NCBI RefSeq assembly: GCF_014696315.1 | Contig: NZ_JACJPX010000028.1 | Span: 1 to 64,000, forward strand | Source: Calothrix membranacea FACHB-236 | GTDB taxonomy: Bacteria; Cyanobacteriota; Cyanobacteriia; Cyanobacteriales; Nostocaceae | Reading direction: 5' to 3' | DNA length: 64,000 nt | Translations under genes and position numbers: made by a program | Part shown: piece after piece, positions 44,926-54,259 of the stretch | Numbering within the stretch: position 1 is the first letter of the stretch | Layout of the letters: each line of letters begins with the position of its first letter | Notes under the pieces: generated by a model | Told to the model about the DNA's origin: nothing | Databases searched by the model: none | What the model saw: only the letters and a program-made list of their open reading frames with translations

Positions 44926-46596
44926 TTACATCTCCAATGTAGAACTAGCTGGGCGATACTGACTGTAGTAATCGGGAATTTGTAAGCCTTGAAATCTCAA
45001 ACTTTGGATGCGATATAAAAATGCTGCTCCGGTCATAATATGATTAGCAACATCAACAACTTTGCGGTTTTGAGGTTCAGCTAAATAAGTACCGCGCACC
45101 CAGTCGTTAAAGCTACCCATTGCCGGGCCGCACCAAATTTGATAATCAACTTCTCGTCCTTTTTCGCCAGAACTAGACCAACGGGAAGATAATCCTAAAT
45201 ACCACCGGAAAATCAATGCCATTTTTAATTTAGGATTATTAACTGCCTTGCCCAGTTTCTCCGGATTTTTTTGGGATAAATAAGCTGCAGTTCCTTCCCA
45301 AACTTCGGCAATAGTTTTACGGAAAACTTGTTTTTCTAATTTCTCTCTTTCAGCCAGAGGAATTTCTTCAATGGAGTCATAAGCGCGGTATAACTCATAC
45401 AATTTTTGCGCCCGCATTGGGAACATTGTGCCGCGTTTGAGAACTTGTAATTTGACTCCCATTTCAAACATATCAGCAGCCGGAGCCATCATTACATCAG
45501 CCATTTCTGCTTGGGCGAGTAACTTTTTAGTATGTTCACAAGCGCCAGATTCTACACAAGCTTGATTAATCGAACCTGTGACTACATAAGCTGCACCCAT
45601 CATAAAAGCAGCTAAAGCTGATTGTGGTGTGGCAATTCCTCCAGCAACACCAATCCGAATAGGCTGTGAGTAATTATATTGTGCTTGAATTTCATCTCTC
45701 AAAGCCATGATGGAAGGTAACAAACAAACCAGAGGACGATTATCTGTATGTCCACCAGAATCAGCTTCCACGGTAATATCATCCGCCATCGGAACTTGAG
45801 CCGCTAGGGTTGCTTGCAACTCTGTGATTAACCCTTGTTGTACAAGTTCCTTGAGGATTTTAGCTGGTGCAGGTTGCAGAAATTTGCTGGCTACTTCTCT
45901 ACGAGAAATTTTAGCAATGACTTTATTTTTGATTTCAATTTGATTAGCTGCATTCAAACTTAATCCCGCAGCCCGATAATAAACAATGTTGGGAGTTAAG
46001 TCCAAAAATGCTGATGCTTCAACAACTTTTACGCCATATTTGAGGAATAAATCCACAGCACGGCGTTCAATTGTTGGTTCATTAGGGCTGTGAATTAAAT
46101 TAAACGCATAGGGGCCTTGGGGTAAGGCTTGTTGAATTTTGTTGATAGCAGCTTCCAATCTGTCTGGACTTAAACCGCCAGCACCAAAGGAACTTAAAAT
46201 TTGCTCTTTTCCGAGTGCAATTACCATTTCCTCGGAAGCAATACCACCAGCCATTGCACCAGTTACATAGGCATATTTCACTCCATAAGAAGAGAGAAAA
46301 CTAGGATCGCCTAGTTGTTGAATTTTAACTGGTGGAATTGATGCTAAAAGTTCTACTGGTGCAGTTACAGTACCATCTAGCGGGCATAAATATCCCACAT
46401 TGGTCACACCAATTCTACCCTCGGCGTTAACAATATAACAGGGTTGATCTAAGTTGAGAAATTTAACTACTATTCCTTTTTGATCAAAAGATATGCAATC
46501 TAGGGAACCTTTCCACATCAGGTTTTGTCCATAGGAATAGCAGGTAAATCCTAGTCCATTTTCGTGTTGACTTAGTGGCGCATCTACAGTAGTCAC
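44926..46596 (-). CDS. PfaD-type FMN enoyl reductase of the polyketide cluster
   Basis: A protein of about 556 residues of the PfaD family (nitronate monooxygenase/2-nitropropane dioxygenase-like TIM barrel). Family-specific segments are GVKYAYVTGAMAGGIASEE, AYVVTGSINQACVESGACEH and AADMFEMGVKLQVLKRGTMF. It reduces enoyl intermediates during chain building. The frame is open to a TTG at 46623, but GTG 46596 has GAGGG 9-10 bases before it and seems the better start. By order, it corresponds to the gene between hglC and hglB of the Anabaena hgl cluster. It overlaps nothing, but the intergenic distance to hglB is 3 bases. Confidence 0.9.
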   Translation of the reverse strand: MTTVDAPLSQHENGLGFTCYSYGQNLMWKGSLDCISFDQKGIVVKFLNLDQPCYIVNAEGRIGVTNVGYLCPLDGTVTAPVELLASIPPVKIQQLGDPSFLSSYGVKYAYVTGAMAGGIASEEMVIALGKEQILSSFGAGGLSPDRLEAAINKIQQALPQGPYAFNLIHSPNEPTIERRAVDLFLKYGVKVVEASAFLDLTPNIVYYRAAGLSLNAANQIEIKNKVIAKISRREVASKFLQPAPAKILKELVQQGLITELQATLAAQVPMADDITVEADSGGHTDNRPLVCLLPSIMALRDEIQAQYNYSQPIRIGVAGGIATPQSALAAFMMGAAYVVTGSINQACVESGACEHTKKLLAQAEMADVMMAPAADMFEMGVKLQVLKRGTMFPMRAQKLYELYRAYDSIEEIPLAEREKLEKQVFRKTIAEVWEGTAAYLSQKNPEKLGKAVNNPKLKMALIFRWYLGLSSRWSSSGEKGREVDYQIWCGPAMGSFNDWVRGTYLAEPQNRKVVDVANHIMTGAAFLYRIQSLRFQGLQIPDYYSQYRPASSTLEM

Positions 46597-46969
46597 GCTA
46601 GTTATCCCTCGATTTATAAGCAAAGGTTTCTAAAGGATGAATGATGAAAAAGAGGTAATACCAATTTTTTCTATCGTGGGCGTTACTGTGTTTTGTAAAG
46701 TTCGTTAAATATTTAGTGGAGTGCAGAAGTTTTTTTAGGTCGAACCGCAGAGGACGCAGAGAACGCAGAGAGAAGAGAAATGATAGAGTTGCAAAATTGG
46801 TATTACTTTGAGTAGACTGAGGTGCTGATTAAACATCCTAGTACAGCACGGCGTAAATAAACAGACCATTCAAAATCAACAAAAAGCTTACTCTGTCTTA
46901 ATTTTGAATTTTGAATTTTGAATTTTGAATTCCGCCTTGCGGTACTAGTCCCCAGTCCCTAATCCCTAA
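46597..46969. other. spacer inside the polyketide cluster, repeats only
   Basis: This gap between the CLF-AT gene and the enoyl reductase gene has no ORF. It holds a CGCAGAGNACGCAGAG repeat (46745-46775) and four TTTTGAA heptamers (46902-46931). A separate promoter for the last two genes is possible. Confidence 0.55.
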
Positions 46970-49900
46970 TTAAGATTCTTCCTTCAGTAAGTTTTGCGCG
47001 CAAGCTAATTGCAATTGAATGATTTCGCTCATTTGCTGACTAAAATCTTGTCGAGATTTTAAGAAAGCTGTATGAGATTTAGTCAAGTTAGCATTGTTAG
47101 CATTGAGCTTTTGATATTGAGTCTTATTTAAATCGAGCATACGGATAGTTTGGCCGGGTTTACGAGTTATATTTGATGGGGTAAAGCTGGGTTGTGTTGG
47201 TTTTTGGAGAGTGGTAGTTATCTCAAAGGATTGTAATTCTTCCGTTGAGACTAAACCGTGTTCCATGATATTTTTCTCTGCGATTTCTGCTGGCTGATTT
47301 GTGGGCAGGAAAATATCATCAACGGGTTGATTATTGGTAGCAATTACCACTGGCGTATTCAGTGAATTGAATACTGGATTGACTCTTTGATAATCAACTG
47401 GGGCGGTGTTGGTTGGGGTTTTGCTAGTTAAATTTTGGAAAATTTGGCGATTTTCTTCGCTTAAGATTGTAGCCGTAATTGACTTACCACCCAAGGTAAT
47501 ATTTCGTTGAGTTAATTTATTTTTCTTCCCATTTTCTTGGGTGAGGTCGTAAAGAGATGAAATATCTAACTCAACTTGATGACTGAGTAATTTAGCTAGG
47601 GCTTTGACTATCGTAGTATGGTCATCCATACCTCGACGATTGAGGGAGACGGTGATATGTTCTTTTCCTTCGAGAATTTTGCTTACCCAGCGAGAACAAA
47701 CACCGCCAGCACCAGCTTCGACAAAGATTTTAACTCCATCGGCGTAAACGCGGTTCACTAGGCGCGGAAAATCTAGTTGTTGACTAAGTCCGGTGGCGAT
47801 ACTGTGGGCTACTACTTCACTGTTAAGGGAGATAGGTTTATAGCCAGCAGCCGAATAGAAGGTGATTCCGGGTATATCCTGAGTTGGTAATGTATTGAGT
47901 TTAACTAATTCTGCGTACTCCGATCGCATGGCTTCACAATGGATTACATGGTCGAAGGGCGCAGGGAAAGCATTGCAACCAAGGGCTTTAATCACGCGCT
48001 GACAAGCTGCTGGTTCACCGGCAATTAATACTTCTTCTGGTGTATTAATTTGCGTCAAATATACGCGACTCTCATTTTTCAGACATTCTCTCACTTTTTC
48101 TGGGGTAGTCATGAGTACATAGTTAGCCCAGAAGTTATTGTCAGAAGCATCAGAGGCTGGTGGTAATCCCCAATATTCCCGCACCGCATTTTTCGGCCCT
48201 GATAACCTGTCGCCAAATAAAGCTGAGGAGTTAAAGCTGTTACTACCAGCAAAGAAATCACTCCAAACCCCTTGGGATACCATCATGCTGGTTTCACCGA
48301 GGCTATAGCCAAACACATATTTGGGTTTGACTTGAAAGCGATCGCGAATCACGGTAGTAATTAGTCTGGTAAAGAACATTTCCGCTTCAAACATTGCTAG
48401 GGAATCATCTAGCAACTTCTTCTCTAGGGTTTCTAGTTCTCTGGTAGACAACTTATGCAAGCTTCTGGGGAATACGAGTTTCTCAACATCCGAGACTCGT
48501 TTATACAGACTCTTAACGAAGGGTTCAGCTTGCAAATCGGGGAATAGGCGAAAGAGAGTCCGACCAATACCAACATAGGAATTAACCGCCGCCGGATACA
48601 CATAAGCAACCTCAGCCTCTTTACCCAAAGGTTGAGAGGTGAAATAACTACCTATAGGTGTTTGCCAATCACTACCCTTGTCAAAGGCAGTATTTATCCC
48701 TTTGTGGGCTGAGGCGATTTCTTTGAGTAATTCCTTTTTGTTGCGTCCGGTAATGGCTAGGGTGTATTTTGCTGCCGTATGCTGCTGGAACTTAACGAAG
48801 TTCTGGCTAGCTGTATGAGATAGAGAATCAGATTTCTCAATCTCTTGTTGCAAATTATCTAAGAGATTGAATAAAGCTGAACGGTCATCAGCTGCTATGG
48901 GGAACAGGTAAAAAGGCCGCTGTTGTAAATATCTACTGCTGTGATTAACTTGGTCTGGTTCATCCGACAAGATGACATGGGCGCAAGTCCCATCACAACC
49001 GATACCATTAATCGCTGCAATTCTATGGGTACTATCTTTATGGAGGAACCAAGGTCTAGATTCCGTCGCTACAAAGAAAGGACTACCTTGCCAAACTTGG
49101 GGCGTTTTCACACCAGACCAGTTGGGAGTAGCCGGAATATAGTTGTGATAGAGACACAAAGCTGTTTTGATTAAGCTAGCAATTCCCGATGCTACATAGG
49201 TGTGTCCAATATTGGCCTTCACACTCCCAATAGCACAATGTAGACCATCACCTACAGAGGGATAAGCTTGAAGCATCCCGGCAATTTCCGCCTCATCTTC
49301 CTCGGGGAAACCACTAGCAACCACTTCTACATAGTTAACCTCTGACGGCTGAATTCCCGCCATTTGGAAAGCCGATTGACAGACTTGGTTAATCGTCTCC
49401 CCATCTACAGCAGTAGAAGCAGCTTGACCGATACTAACAGCATCAATCACCGCATAAATGCGATCGCCATTTTGTTTCGCTGTATCATAACGCTTGAGAA
49501 CTACTGCACCTGCACCTTCGCCCACTGTCCAACCGTTAGCATTTTGGTCGTAGCTTAAGGTATTAGCGCCAGTATTTACCGTTCCCCATTGGCTACGCAG
49601 CAAGACATTTTCAATCCCGCCAGCCAAATCCACAGCACCAACCACAACTGCGTCTACTTCCTCATTGAGGAGTAGCATTTGTGCTACTTCCAAAGCTTTG
49701 AAAGCAGAAGTTTCCACCGCCGTCATCGTAAAGGATGGCCCGGTAAAATTCCACAGTGCAGAAATCCGACTCGCCATAATATTGGCGATGTAACTCAGGT
49801 ATTCCCCAATCTCTACTTGATGGTGAACGCTGTCTTTAACTATTGTTTCTAACTGAGCAATTTTATCTGGTGGTAAAGCAATTTCCGCAGCATTCAAACC

Positions 49901-50341
49901 GTCTTTAATCTGCCACGATAAATTCCAGCGTTGTTGCAGTTGATGCACAGACAAATCTGCTTCAGCCGCAATCACAACAGCGACATTTGCCCCTTCTTGA
50001 ATCCCTGCATCCTTTAACGCCCCATCTGCCACTGTTAACAATAACAGTTGTTGGGGATTGAGTTGTTCTACTTCATTGGGAGGGATTTTGTAAGTTAAAG
50101 TATCGATGGCAAAATCTTGAATGTACCCGCCTACTGGTGCTTTACCATCGGGTAATCCGTATTCTTTGAGTAAATCTGCTTTCTCGTCGATGCCATACCA
50201 TCTTTGAGAAGGTAGGGGAATAAAATGCTGTTTGCCGTCATAAATACTACGTTCAAAAGCATCTAAATCTTGACATTCACCAAAAAAGGCATCCATGCCC
50301 ACAATGGCAATTTTGCCTGATTGTATTTCGTGTTCAAACAT
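46970..50341 (-). CDS. chain-length-factor-like KS fused to acyltransferase (HglC-like)
   Basis: A 1123-residue protein. The first 460 residues are a ketosynthase fold whose catalytic Cys position reads MTAVETSAFKAL (Cys to Glu, near residue 208), as in chain-length factors. The active-site His regions are kept only partly. Residues about 580-890 are an acyltransferase with GYSLGE serine near 680. The last 60 residues form a helix (KSHTAFLKSRQDFSQQMSEI) resembling the helical repeats in the HglE-type protein. It probably dimerises with the following active KS and sets chain length or starter choice. By order it matches HglC of Anabaena. The start ATG 50341 has no strong Shine-Dalgarno. Confidence 0.88.
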   Translation of the reverse strand: MFEHEIQSGKIAIVGMDAFFGECQDLDAFERSIYDGKQHFIPLPSQRWYGIDEKADLLKEYGLPDGKAPVGGYIQDFAIDTLTYKIPPNEVEQLNPQQLLLLTVADGALKDAGIQEGANVAVVIAAEADLSVHQLQQRWNLSWQIKDGLNAAEIALPPDKIAQLETIVKDSVHHQVEIGEYLSYIANIMASRISALWNFTGPSFTMTAVETSAFKALEVAQMLLLNEEVDAVVVGAVDLAGGIENVLLRSQWGTVNTGANTLSYDQNANGWTVGEGAGAVVLKRYDTAKQNGDRIYAVIDAVSIGQAASTAVDGETINQVCQSAFQMAGIQPSEVNYVEVVASGFPEEDEAEIAGMLQAYPSVGDGLHCAIGSVKANIGHTYVASGIASLIKTALCLYHNYIPATPNWSGVKTPQVWQGSPFFVATESRPWFLHKDSTHRIAAINGIGCDGTCAHVILSDEPDQVNHSSRYLQQRPFYLFPIAADDRSALFNLLDNLQQEIEKSDSLSHTASQNFVKFQQHTAAKYTLAITGRNKKELLKEIASAHKGINTAFDKGSDWQTPIGSYFTSQPLGKEAEVAYVYPAAVNSYVGIGRTLFRLFPDLQAEPFVKSLYKRVSDVEKLVFPRSLHKLSTRELETLEKKLLDDSLAMFEAEMFFTRLITTVIRDRFQVKPKYVFGYSLGETSMMVSQGVWSDFFAGSNSFNSSALFGDRLSGPKNAVREYWGLPPASDASDNNFWANYVLMTTPEKVRECLKNESRVYLTQINTPEEVLIAGEPAACQRVIKALGCNAFPAPFDHVIHCEAMRSEYAELVKLNTLPTQDIPGITFYSAAGYKPISLNSEVVAHSIATGLSQQLDFPRLVNRVYADGVKIFVEAGAGGVCSRWVSKILEGKEHITVSLNRRGMDDHTTIVKALAKLLSHQVELDISSLYDLTQENGKKNKLTQRNITLGGKSITATILSEENRQIFQNLTSKTPTNTAPVDYQRVNPVFNSLNTPVVIATNNQPVDDIFLPTNQPAEIAEKNIMEHGLVSTEELQSFEITTTLQKPTQPSFTPSNITRKPGQTIRMLDLNKTQYQKLNANNANLTKSHTAFLKSRQDFSQQMSEIIQLQLACAQNLLKEES

Positions 50342-50678
50342 TGTTTATTTACAAAGGATGAAGTATGAATGATGTTCGCGAAGCGTCTCCGAAGGAGAAG
50401 GATGAAGTATGTTAAAAAGATTTTTTTTTCATTTGCCGCAATTAGAGAGGACTTATGCAAAATCTCTCTATAGCCCTCTTCCCTTTGTGTTCTTCGTGCC
50501 TACCCTGCGGGAACGGCTTCGCCGAACGTGGTTAGTTTTCTACTAATTCATAACGAACCGCGTTCGCGAAGCGTCTCGCAGAGAAGACGCGAAGTGCGCT
50601 AAGAAAAGAAAGATAGATAGAAGAAAATTTAGACTCTTACATCGGCGTTTATCCGCGTTTATCTGCGGTTAAATCTTC
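50342..50678. other. spacer with GC-rich palindromic repeats
   Basis: TTCGCGAAGCGTCTC-type units occur at 50373-50390 and 50561-50580, and GCGGGAACGGCTTCGCCG lies at about 50507-50524. No ORF is convincing. Confidence 0.6.
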
Positions 50679-52040
50679 TTACACTTCATCCTGCTTTTCC
50701 AAAATCAAATGTGAATTGGTTCCGCCAAAACCAAAAGCACTTAAAGCCGCACGTTTCACAGACGAATTATTAGGCCATTTCGTCGCCGTTCTCACAATAT
50801 TGTTGCTAGAAATAGCACTATTTTCCGTCCCAATTGGTTCGCTGACATTAATCGTGGCAGGAATTACACCCGCATTCATGCTATAAATAGTTTTTGCCAA
50901 GCCAACCATACCAGCGGCTACTAATAAGTGACCGACATTAGCTTTAGTAGAACCTACTAAAGGCGATGCTTGATGTTCACCAAAGAAAGTCTCTACAGAG
51001 TTAAATTCTGTGGTATCTCCTAATAATGTGCCTGTCGCATGACATTCCATGTAATCAATGTCTTTCGGGCTAAGTTGTGCTTCGTTATATGCACGTTCAA
51101 AAGCGAGAATTTGTCCTCTGGAATTGGGGCTTAATAAATGCTTACCTTTGCCATCATTAGAAAGTCCATTACCAGCAATAGTGGCGAGAATTTTATCACC
51201 ATCTCTCACAGCATCACTGTAGCGTTTCAGCATTACCATCCCAATCCCATCGGATGTAATTAAGCCGCGAGAAGACTTATCTAGAGGACGGCTGATACCA
51301 TTTTCGGGATAACCTTGAATACCCGAAAATAGCATTCGCAAAAATAGCGGATCGACACAACTCATCGCCCCTGCTAACATGACATCAGCTTTGCGCGATC
51401 GCAAATAGTAAGAGGCTAGCTTAATGGCATAAAATGAGGACGAGCAAGCCGCGTCTATACAAAAGTGATTACCGGATAAAGCAAATGCTTGGGAGACAAG
51501 GGCGGCGGGAAAGCCGGTTATCATCGCATTATATGGGGAAGCCTTCGTCTTTGTTGGTAACGCAGCCAACCGGAAATTTTCATCTTGTACAAGTTCTGCG
51601 ATCGCAGGGGTAATTGTTTGCTGGTAAATTGGTGCAAACAATTGATTAGACATCTTCGTGGGTAAGGATAAAGTCCCTAGAATTACCCCACATTTAGAGA
51701 GAACTTGGCGATTTCCCCAATAGCCACTCTGCTGAATCGCTTGTTTTGCTGCATACAGCGACCATTTCATGGAATCATCCAAACTTTCTACCAACTCCGC
51801 AGGTAAATTGTATTCGCTTGGATCAAATTGAAAATTACGAATAAATCCACCTTGAAGAAAATAAATTTTTTCCGGTTTTCCCTTAATTGGATCGTAAAAT
51901 ATTGTGGGATCTACACCCAAATCTGCAACAGTAGTAGCTGAAGTTGCATCTTTCTCATTTGTCAGGTTTTGCCAAAACTGCTCAGGATTATTGGCATCAG
52001 GAAAGAGGCAAGATAACCCGATAATCGCTATTTTCTCCAC
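50679..52040 (-). CDS. discrete beta-ketoacyl synthase (HglD-like)
   Basis: A 453-residue ketosynthase with an intact triad: Cys in CIDAACSSSFYAIK near residue 196, His in MECHATGTLLGD, and His in STKANVGHLLVAAG. It catalyses decarboxylative condensation and probably pairs with the CLF-like domain of the downstream protein. The start is GTG at 52040 (GTG GAG AAA ATA), preceded by GAGGAC. It corresponds by position to HglD in Anabaena. Compared with the KS of the large HglE-type protein it is a separate, stand-alone KS, so the cluster has two active KS modules. Confidence 0.9.
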   Translation of the reverse strand: MEKIAIIGLSCLFPDANNPEQFWQNLTNEKDATSATTVADLGVDPTIFYDPIKGKPEKIYFLQGGFIRNFQFDPSEYNLPAELVESLDDSMKWSLYAAKQAIQQSGYWGNRQVLSKCGVILGTLSLPTKMSNQLFAPIYQQTITPAIAELVQDENFRLAALPTKTKASPYNAMITGFPAALVSQAFALSGNHFCIDAACSSSFYAIKLASYYLRSRKADVMLAGAMSCVDPLFLRMLFSGIQGYPENGISRPLDKSSRGLITSDGIGMVMLKRYSDAVRDGDKILATIAGNGLSNDGKGKHLLSPNSRGQILAFERAYNEAQLSPKDIDYMECHATGTLLGDTTEFNSVETFFGEHQASPLVGSTKANVGHLLVAAGMVGLAKTIYSMNAGVIPATINVSEPIGTENSAISSNNIVRTATKWPNNSSVKRAALSAFGFGGTNSHLILEKQDEV

Positions 52041-52320
52041 TGCTCATGTCCTCATTGGGATATTAAACAAAAGGGGGATATGCTCGCTATGCTTCAATAT
52101 TCTCCCCTTGACTTGATGGGCGGTTTGTTAAAAAAATAACTTTCACAAATCAAATAGGAAAGCTAGATAACAACCGCATAAATTGGATTCCCCGAGATGG
52201 CAAGATTTACGCCGTTAAACAAGCTAAATCAAATGGCAGTTATAGCATTTCAGAATTGATTATAATACATCTAAATTTGTATTTCATCAATAAAGAAATG
52301 CTATAAATATCACGAATTCA
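52041..52320. other. spacer without gene
   Basis: AT-rich, 280 bases. I see no ORF, hairpin or repeat strong enough to name. Confidence 0.45.
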
Positions 52321-54054
52321 TTACTTAGCTTGCAGTAAACTCATCGGCGCAACCACAGCCTTTGCTCCCAGGATGCGTGAGTATAATTTACCTGCGCGAT
52401 CGTGCAAAATAAAATCGGCAGTTAAACCAGTAGCTTTTTTCTCCTTAATATCACAAGAAACATAAAATATTTCATCAACTGGTATTGCTCTATACTGTTC
52501 AGAAGTTGTTAACTGTCCAGGTAAGCAAACTTCATTATGATAATGACTTAACCACACCCATAAAGGTTGGGTACTCAAGTCAGTTGCATAAGGATTGTGC
52601 CAGTGAATTGGAAATTGTCCTTGTTGTTGGAGAGTGATTTGTGCCCAATAGCATTCTGTAGTAATTTTTTCTGGGCTAATATTTAAAACTCTTTGAATTT
52701 GTTGAAAACATGGCCCATGAAATAGTGTTGATGGGCCATTTTGATATAAATCTTTACCCCTAGCGGTAATAATGCCATCTTCTGTCAAATTCACTGCATC
52801 ATATATAGGTGAATCAGGTAATTCTCGCACCAGTTTAATAGTAGAAGTGAAATGATAGTGAGTTTTACCAGCGGGAGTTTTGCTGAAGATAGTCGTTTGA
52901 AATTCGATAAACTCGCCGTCAGATTTGGCAATTTCTTTGAGTTGCAAAATATGTTCGCTGGCTACCGATTCATTAAAGGTAATTCCCTTAAGAACTTTAA
53001 AATCTTTGCAGCTGAAATATCGATAACCTGGGTAAGCTTCTTCGCAACCATTAATCATCCAGGACATTGCACAGGTAGCGGGAACTACTGGATAACCAGC
53101 AATCACATGATCCATTAAAAATGGATTAGCTTCAACTGTGATGCGGCGACGAATAAAATGAGTTTTCAGTTCAGAATCTAAAGGTGCAGGTGGTGGAACC
53201 AGGGGACTACCAATCACGAGTTGAGTAGTATCGTGATGCTTGGGGTTGAGTTCTTTAACTAACATTTTGGTTCCCACTTCCACAGGGATAATATCAATTC
53301 CCCGTTCTGCAAAGGCTTTTTTGAGTTCTGGGGTAACCATTCCGCTATCCCAACCGCCCCAGTTAATCGCCACGACGTGACAGTTGGGGTAGTACTGCTT
53401 CATTAAGTGGGCGGATTTGTTGAGAATTTCATTGGCGATCGCGTAATCAGATTGACCGATATTGCCGTAAAATCCAGTGACGGAGGAGAACAACACTAAA
53501 TGCTGGAGTTGTTCGGCGCTAACGCAGTCTAACAGGTTTTCTAATCCTTGAACTTTGGCGGTGTAAACCTTTTCAAAATCCTGTTCGGTTTTCTTTTCAA
53601 TTAATTTATCAGCTAAATTTCCTGCACCATGTATGATGCCGGTAATGGGCCCCATGCGGTTAACTACAGCCGCCAAGTTTGCTTTTAACCCTTGGGTATC
53701 TGTGACATCAACGCTTAAATATTCAGCGGTTGCGCCTGTTTGTTGAATAGCAGCGAGGGTTTTTTTAATTTCGCGGCTGGAGTGAATTTTGTTATAGATT
53801 TTTTGTACACTCATGGGTGTGGGCTTCTCACCTTGAGCGAGAAGATTTTCCATGATGCGTTTTTTTAATGCGGGTTCTTCAAAGCAATTTTGGGCGTATT
53901 CTGGTTCTGTTTCTAATAGTTCGGAACGTCCCAGGAGGATGAATTTACAAGGTTGTTTTTTGGCGAGTTCAATGGTGCATTCGGCAGTGATACCTTTAGC
54001 GCCGCCGCTAACTAGAAAAACTGATGAGGGACGAATAGGTGTTTGTGTTGTCAT
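52321..54054 (-). CDS. ketoreductase-dehydratase protein of the polyketide cluster
   Basis: A 577-residue protein. Residues 10-290 are a catalytic ketoreductase: SGGAKGITAECTIELA (NADPH), HGAGNLADKLIEKK, SSVTGF with serine, and GQSDYAIANEI with tyrosine near 203. Residues about 305-570 are a hot-dog dehydratase, with the motif HVIAGYPVVP (HxxxGxxxxP) near 315. It reduces and dehydrates ketoacyl intermediates carried on the ACPs of the HglE-type protein. The structural half of the KR, which normally precedes the catalytic half in one chain, appears to be at the C-terminus of that upstream protein. Downstream: the KS gene. Confidence 0.87.
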   Translation of the reverse strand: MTTQTPIRPSSVFLVSGGAKGITAECTIELAKKQPCKFILLGRSELLETEPEYAQNCFEEPALKKRIMENLLAQGEKPTPMSVQKIYNKIHSSREIKKTLAAIQQTGATAEYLSVDVTDTQGLKANLAAVVNRMGPITGIIHGAGNLADKLIEKKTEQDFEKVYTAKVQGLENLLDCVSAEQLQHLVLFSSVTGFYGNIGQSDYAIANEILNKSAHLMKQYYPNCHVVAINWGGWDSGMVTPELKKAFAERGIDIIPVEVGTKMLVKELNPKHHDTTQLVIGSPLVPPPAPLDSELKTHFIRRRITVEANPFLMDHVIAGYPVVPATCAMSWMINGCEEAYPGYRYFSCKDFKVLKGITFNESVASEHILQLKEIAKSDGEFIEFQTTIFSKTPAGKTHYHFTSTIKLVRELPDSPIYDAVNLTEDGIITARGKDLYQNGPSTLFHGPCFQQIQRVLNISPEKITTECYWAQITLQQQGQFPIHWHNPYATDLSTQPLWVWLSHYHNEVCLPGQLTTSEQYRAIPVDEIFYVSCDIKEKKATGLTADFILHDRAGKLYSRILGAKAVVAPMSLLQAK

Positions 54055-54259
54055 ATTTCAATTTGGAATTTTTTAACCGCCGATAAACGCTGATAATTAC
54101 TGATAGTTTTTGCTCTTGTTTTCTCTTCTCTGCGCCTCTGCGCCTCTGCGTGAGAAAAAAGATTTTTAAACGAACCACGAAGGCGCGAAGAACACAAAGG
54201 AAGAAAAGTTTTAGAGAAAGGGAGATGAGGTGAAATTATTCCTGATCTCCCTGATTTGT
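54055..54259. other. spacer with GCGCCTCTGCG repeats
   Basis: TCTCTGCGCCTCTGCGCCTC and GTGAGAAAAAAG lie at about 54127-54160, followed by CCACGAAGGCGCGAAGAACA. These are dispersed repeats of cyanobacterial genomes. No gene. Confidence 0.6.

Noticed and set aside
46970-50341. Pseudogene, because the ketosynthase Cys is missing
   Set aside because: Loss of the Cys is the normal state of chain-length-factor domains, and the frame and AT domain are intact.
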